Source: an uncultured Oscillibacter sp. (GTDB lineage: Bacteria > Bacillota > Clostridia > Oscillospirales > Oscillospiraceae). From it: a stretch of DNA of 6,977 nt. A program made the position numbers and the translations under genes. Location: assembly GCA_905233795.1 (NCBI GenBank), contig CAJOFP010000091.1, positions 2,616 through 9,592 on the forward strand. The letters run 5' to 3'. The notes beneath the pieces are model-generated. The model did not search any database, had not been told where the DNA came from, and saw only the letters and a program-made list of their open reading frames with translations. This document shows positions 5,045-6,977 of this stretch, piece by piece. The stretch's first letter is position 1; each line of letters begins with the position of its first letter.

Positions 5045-5081
5045 GGGATCGCGGAATTTTTAAAAATTTTTAAGCGATCCC
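5045..5081 (+). promoter_or_regulatory. Hairpin immediately upstream of the infC ribosome site
   Basis: GGGATCGC (5045-5052) and GCGATCCC (5074-5081) are perfectly complementary around a 21-nt A/T-rich centre that is itself self-complementary (TTAAAAATTTTTAA). The stem ends six bases before AAAGGAGG. It could insulate the ribosome site from the terminator or take part in control of infC translation. Confidence 0.5.
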
Positions 5082-5087
5082 AGAAAA

Positions 5088-5095
5088 AAAGGAGG
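5088..5095 (+). promoter_or_regulatory. infC Shine-Dalgarno, deciding an AUA start
   Basis: AAAGGAGG is the only strong ribosome site before infC. It lies ten bases from ATA at 5106 and 22 bases from GTG at 5118, so it supports the ATA codon and not the GTG as the start. Confidence 0.75.
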
Positions 5096-5105
5096 CGTTT
5101 CGGCC

Positions 5106-5624
5106 ATAGCTAAACAAGTGCATGAACTGAACGAGGACATCCGCGATAAAGAGGTCCGCCTGATTGGCGCCGGAGGCGAACAGTTGGGAATCATGACCTC
5201 CGCGCAGGCGCTTCGGGTCGCCGATGAACAGGGACTCGACTTGGTGAAAATTTCCCCGCAGGCGAGGCCCCCGGTGTGCAAGCTGATGAACTATGGCAAA
5301 TTCCGCTTTGAACAGAGTAAGCGTGAAAAAGAAGCCAAAAAAAACCAGCGCGTGGTGGAAATCAAAGAAATCCGCATGTCACCGGGCATCGACGTGGGCG
5401 ATTTGAATACAAAACTGAAAAACGCCCGGAAGTTCATCGCCGACGGCAACCGCGTCAAGGTCTCCGTCCGATTCCGCGGCCGCGAAATGGCCCATACCGA
5501 AATTGGCCGCGACCTGCTTTTACGGTTCGCCGAGCAGTGCGCCGACGCCGCCAGCATGGAGCGTCCTCCCCGTCTGGAAGGCCGTATGATGTCCGTTTTT
5601 CTGGCCCCTAAAACCGGCAAATAA
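5106..5624 (+). CDS. infC: Translation initiation factor IF-3 (AUA start)
   Basis: IF-3 binds the 30S subunit, blocks premature 50S joining and rejects wrong start codons and initiator tRNAs. The frame from 5106 reads (I/M)AKQVHELNEDIRDKEVRLIG and gives 172 residues, close to the 173 of Bacillus. The N-domain covers ~1-78 with GLDLVKISPQARPPVCKLMNYGKFRFEQ; a lysine-rich linker (KREKEAKKNQR) follows; the C-domain has IKEIRMSPGIDVGDLNTKLKNARKFI and RGREMAHTEIGRDLL, ending FLAPKTGK. Bacterial infC genes often use a rare start codon so that IF-3 represses its own translation, AUU in E. coli. Here the only codon at proper distance from AAAGGAGG is AUA at 5106-5108. The next standard start, GTG 5118, is 22 bases away and would lose conserved N-terminal residues. 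First gene of the infC-rpmI-rplT operon. Confidence 0.95.
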   Translation: MAKQVHELNEDIRDKEVRLIGAGGEQLGIMTSAQALRVADEQGLDLVKISPQARPPVCKLMNYGKFRFEQSKREKEAKKNQRVVEIKEIRMSPGIDVGDLNTKLKNARKFIADGNRVKVSVRFRGREMAHTEIGRDLLLRFAEQCADAASMERPPRLEGRMMSVFLAPKTGK

Positions 5625-5650
5625 TCCCCGGAGACGGCGCTATATTTTCC

Positions 5651-5700
5651 CGTCCGCGTGATTTTTTTAAATTTATTTATTTTAAAATCCGGCGCGGACG
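5651..5700 (+). promoter_or_regulatory. Hairpin in the infC-rpmI spacer sharing the leader motif
   Basis: CGTCCGCG (5651-5658) and CGCGGACG (5693-5700) form a perfect 8-bp stem around a 34-nt, mostly A/T loop with a T7 run. The right arm contains GCGGACGC (5694-5701), the same octamer as the 5' arm of the leader terminator. It could be a processing site or a second control element between infC and rpmI. Confidence 0.45.
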
Positions 5701-5735
5701 CGGCATTATCTTTTCTTTCGGAAGGAGTTTTCCGT

Positions 5736-5933
5736 ATGCCCAAACTGAAAAGCCACAGCGGCGCGAAAAAGAGATTCAATCTCACCAAAAACGGCAAAAT
5801 CAAACGCGCCAAGGCCTATAAAAGCCATATTCTCACCAAAAAAACCACCAAACGCACCCGCCGCCTCCGCGCCGGCGGTTACGCCGATCCCACCAACGCC
5901 AAAACCGTCCTCAAAATGATCCCTTATAAATAA
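5736..5933 (+). CDS. rpmI: 50S ribosomal protein L35
   Basis: L35 is a small, very basic protein of the large subunit. The 65-residue product starts [20 protein letters not shown], continues [17 protein letters not shown] and ends with a Lys/Arg-rich tail, [15 protein letters not shown]; length and sequence fit the family (64-66 residues). The frame is open 26 codons further upstream, but ATG 5736 has AAGGAG eight bases away and matches the family start. It lies between infC and rplT in the conserved order; a spacer of ~110 nt with a hairpin precedes it and ~136 nt separates it from rplT. Control by L20 through the operon leader is likely. Confidence 0.97.
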   Translation: MPKLKSHSGAKKRFNLTKNGKIKRAKAYKSHILTKKTTKRTRRLRAGGYADPTNAKTVLKMIPYK

Positions 5934-5943
5934 TTTTTAATAT

Positions 5944-6030
5944 TTTTAAATTTAAATTTAAAATTTAACCGGCTTTCCCTGTTTTCCGGGAATCAGCCGC
6001 CCCGCCCGTAATCCCGGCGGGATTCTTTTC
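5944..6030 (+). promoter_or_regulatory. Structured rpmI-rplT spacer with alternative hairpins
   Basis: After a 20-nt perfect A/T palindrome (5944-5963) come segments that can pair in exclusive ways. CGGCT (5970-5974) pairs with AGCCG (5995-5999), CCCGCC (6001-6006) with GGCGGG (6016-6021), and AATCCC (6010-6015) with GGGATT (6019-6024), the last followed by CTTTTC. Alternatively CCGGGA (5987-5992) pairs with TCCCGG (6012-6017). This might be an internal attenuator or an L20 site before rplT, but the U-run is poor and the region is C-rich, so chance pairing is possible. Confidence 0.35.
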
Positions 6031-6069
6031 CCCCCGCGCAATTCCCCGCAATGACAGGAGGCAATTATT

Positions 6070-6420
6070 ATGGCAAGAGTCAAAGGCGCGATGATGACGC
6101 GCAAAAGAAGAAATAAAATCCTGAAACTGGCGAAAGGTTACTGGGGCGCCAAGTCCAAACACTTCCGCGTCGCCAATCAGGCGGTTATGAAATCCCTGCA
6201 ATACGCCTATGTGGGCCGCAAACTCAAAAAACGGGATTTCCGCTCCCTCTGGATCACCCGCATTTCCGCCGCCTGTAAACTCAACGGCATGAATTATTCC
6301 ACGTTTATGCACGGCCTCAAAACCGCCGGTATTGAAATCAATCGCAAAATGCTCTCTGAAATCGCCATCGCCGACCCCAAAGCCTTTACGGAATTAACCC
6401 GTCTGGCGAAAAACGCGTAA
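6070..6420 (+). CDS. rplT: 50S ribosomal protein L20
   Basis: L20 binds 23S rRNA early in 50S assembly and, in several bacteria, represses its own operon by binding the mRNA leader. The 116-residue product begins [20 protein letters not shown], has the long basic N-terminal helix with [27 protein letters not shown] (residues 21-47), [13 protein letters not shown] (53-65) and the globular C-domain [27 protein letters not shown], ending RLAKNA. The C-domain is the part that recognises RNA in known autoregulation. The ATG at 6070 has AGGAGG eight bases away. It is the last gene of the operon, followed by a strong terminator, and its product is the probable effector of the leader upstream of infC. 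Confidence 0.98.
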   Translation: MARVKGAMMTRKRRNKILKLAKGYWGAKSKHFRVANQAVMKSLQYAYVGRKLKKRDFRSLWITRISAACKLNGMNYSTFMHGLKTAGIEINRKMLSEIAIADPKAFTELTRLAKNA

Positions 6421-6522
6421 TTATTTTTATATTTTTTAATATTTATATTTATTTATAATTTTATTATGCGAATCAATAATATTTATTATAATATTATTAC
6501 GACGATTTTTAGAACGCGTCAA

Positions 6523-6561
6523 AAGCCCCCCGGATTCATTCTCCGGGAGGCTTGTTTTTTT
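6523..6561 (+). terminator. Intrinsic terminator of the infC-rpmI-rplT operon
   Basis: AAGCCCCCCGGA (6523-6534) and TCCGGGAGGCTT (6542-6553) form a 12-bp stem with one C-A mismatch and a 7-nt loop, followed by G and seven T (6555-6561). This is a textbook intrinsic terminator about 100 bases after rplT. The stretch in between is A/T-rich with a small dyad (6475-6482 with 6491-6498) and no gene. Confidence 0.93.
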
Positions 6562-6649
6562 ATTTATATTTTTATTTTATTTTTATTATTTTTCAATATT
6601 TATATTTTCCCCACGCGTTCAAAATTCAAGCCTGAAACATCATCCAACC

Positions 6650-6716
6650 AAAAAAAACGGAAACGCGTTCCCGACATCGAAAGGAGTAAACTCCAACGGG
6701 ATACGCGTTTCCGTTT
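6650..6716 (-). terminator. Strong minus-strand terminator, convergent to the rplT operon
   Basis: AAACGGAAACGCGT (6655-6668) and ACGCGTTTCCGTTT (6703-6716) are perfectly complementary over 14 bp. After one bulged T the stem continues for five more pairs (6669-6673 with 6697-6701), and the loop holds a smaller hairpin (GGAGT 6683-6687, ACTCC 6690-6694). In the minus direction the stem runs into eight U (A-run at 6650-6657). It should end transcripts that enter from the right. Confidence 0.8.
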
Positions 6717-6847
6717 CACTATCAGCCGGACGGATTCACGGCGATATTACGACGCCGAAATTACGCCGCCCGGCGCGTCACGGACGGGTTTCCCATTCCC
6801 AATCCGAGAAACGCCTGTTATATTTGCGTGGGGATTATACGGCAAAT
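6717..6847. other. Spacer between the convergent terminator and the right-edge gene
   Basis: About 130 bases lie between the minus-strand terminator and the stop codon of the frame at the right edge. They include a small dyad, CGGCG (6739-6743) with CGCCG (6753-6757), and no frame that looks coding. A GTATAAT on the complement at ~6835-6841 resembles a -10 box but lacks a -35. It is probably the 3' untranslated part of the gene from the right. Confidence 0.35.
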
Positions 6848-6976
6848 TTAATTCTCGTTTCTGCCTTTTACTGAGAGATTTGTCGCAATTTGGTAAGATC
6901 CAAGCACACCGTTCTCATCCAGTATATAGGCGGTTACAGTCTGCGCGGCGGTAGGCTTATTTTTGGGTGTTCCGCT
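6848..6976 (-). CDS. C-terminal end of an unidentified protein (partial)
   Basis: A minus-strand frame enters from the right edge and runs 42 codons to TAA (6848-6850). It reads SGTPKNKPTAAQTVTAYILD and then ENGVLGSYQIATNLSVKGRN, a plausible beta-rich C-terminus with balanced residues. I do not recognise the family. Support comes from the strong minus-strand terminator 130 bases further on, which needs a gene to the right, and from the lack of a better frame. A 42-codon open stretch can occur by chance, and the plus-strand frame across this region is not convincing because it passes through the rplT terminator. Confidence 0.45.
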   Translation of the reverse strand, partial: SGTPKNKPTAAQTVTAYILDENGVLGSYQIATNLSVKGRNEN

Positions 6977-6977
6977 G

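Noticed and set aside
5118..5120. GTG as infC start
   Set aside because: It is 22 bases from the only strong ribosome site and cuts conserved N-terminal residues.
5291..5812. Minus-strand frame across infC and rpmI
   Set aside because: It is the mirror of two certain genes and has no ribosome site or recognisable domain.
6613..6670. Direct repeat ACGCGTTC (6613-6620, 6663-6670) as an att or transposon end
   Set aside because: Eight bases around the palindrome ACGCGT, without transposase or further structure, are too little to support a mobile element.
6466..6954. 162-codon plus-strand frame after rplT
   Set aside because: It runs straight through the rplT terminator and the convergent hairpin, has no ribosome site, and its translation is low-complexity followed by arginine- and serine-rich sequence with no family resemblance.

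Overview
The window looks like a chromosomal segment of a Firmicute, most likely a Clostridia-type gut anaerobe. Three things point there. Ribosomal protein S12 carries the Gram-positive-type insert and is 138 residues long. The infC-rpmI-rplT operon is preceded by a long leader of the L20-leader type. One protein has the DUF4830 domain, which I know mainly from Clostridia. Base composition is strongly split: genes are mixed in GC, while almost every spacer contains long runs of only A and T, and such runs also enter some coding sequences.

Left part (1-2876, all minus strand). From right to left this holds a PucR/CdaR-type transcription regulator (1824-2876), a BrnT-type toxin and its overlapping 65-residue antitoxin (1301-1597, 1129-1326) with a clear sigma-A promoter, then rpsL (529-945) and the start of rpsG (1-344, cut by the window edge). 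The str operon (rpsL-rpsG) is therefore preceded by a toxin-antitoxin module and not by rpoC. The regulator has a good promoter at 3065-3093. A 50-codon open frame lies between this promoter and the regulator and ends in a TAATG overlap with its start codon.

Middle (3142-4653). A minus-strand rsuA-type 16S rRNA pseudouridine synthase with low-complexity inserts is divergent from a plus-strand membrane-anchored DUF4830 protein.

Right part (4743-6561, plus strand). A promoter, a roughly 330-nt leader with an attenuator-like terminator, infC with a probable AUA start codon, rpmI, rplT and a strong intrinsic terminator form the classic IF3-L35-L20 operon. The leader holds an 8-nt element that can pair perfectly with the 5' arm of the terminator, which suits an L20-controlled attenuation switch. 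Beyond the operon, a minus-strand terminator with a long stem and U8 tail (6650-6716) and a short open frame running off the right edge (6848-6976) suggest a convergent gene entering from outside.

Most of the window is translation machinery and its control: S7, S12, IF3, L35, L20 and 16S rRNA modification. A toxin-antitoxin pair of the ribonuclease type and a ligand-type regulator sit between these genes. No tRNA, rRNA, CRISPR array or insertion sequence was seen. The best candidates for new biology are the infC leader switch, the A/T-only tracts inside and between genes, and the small frame coupled to the regulator.
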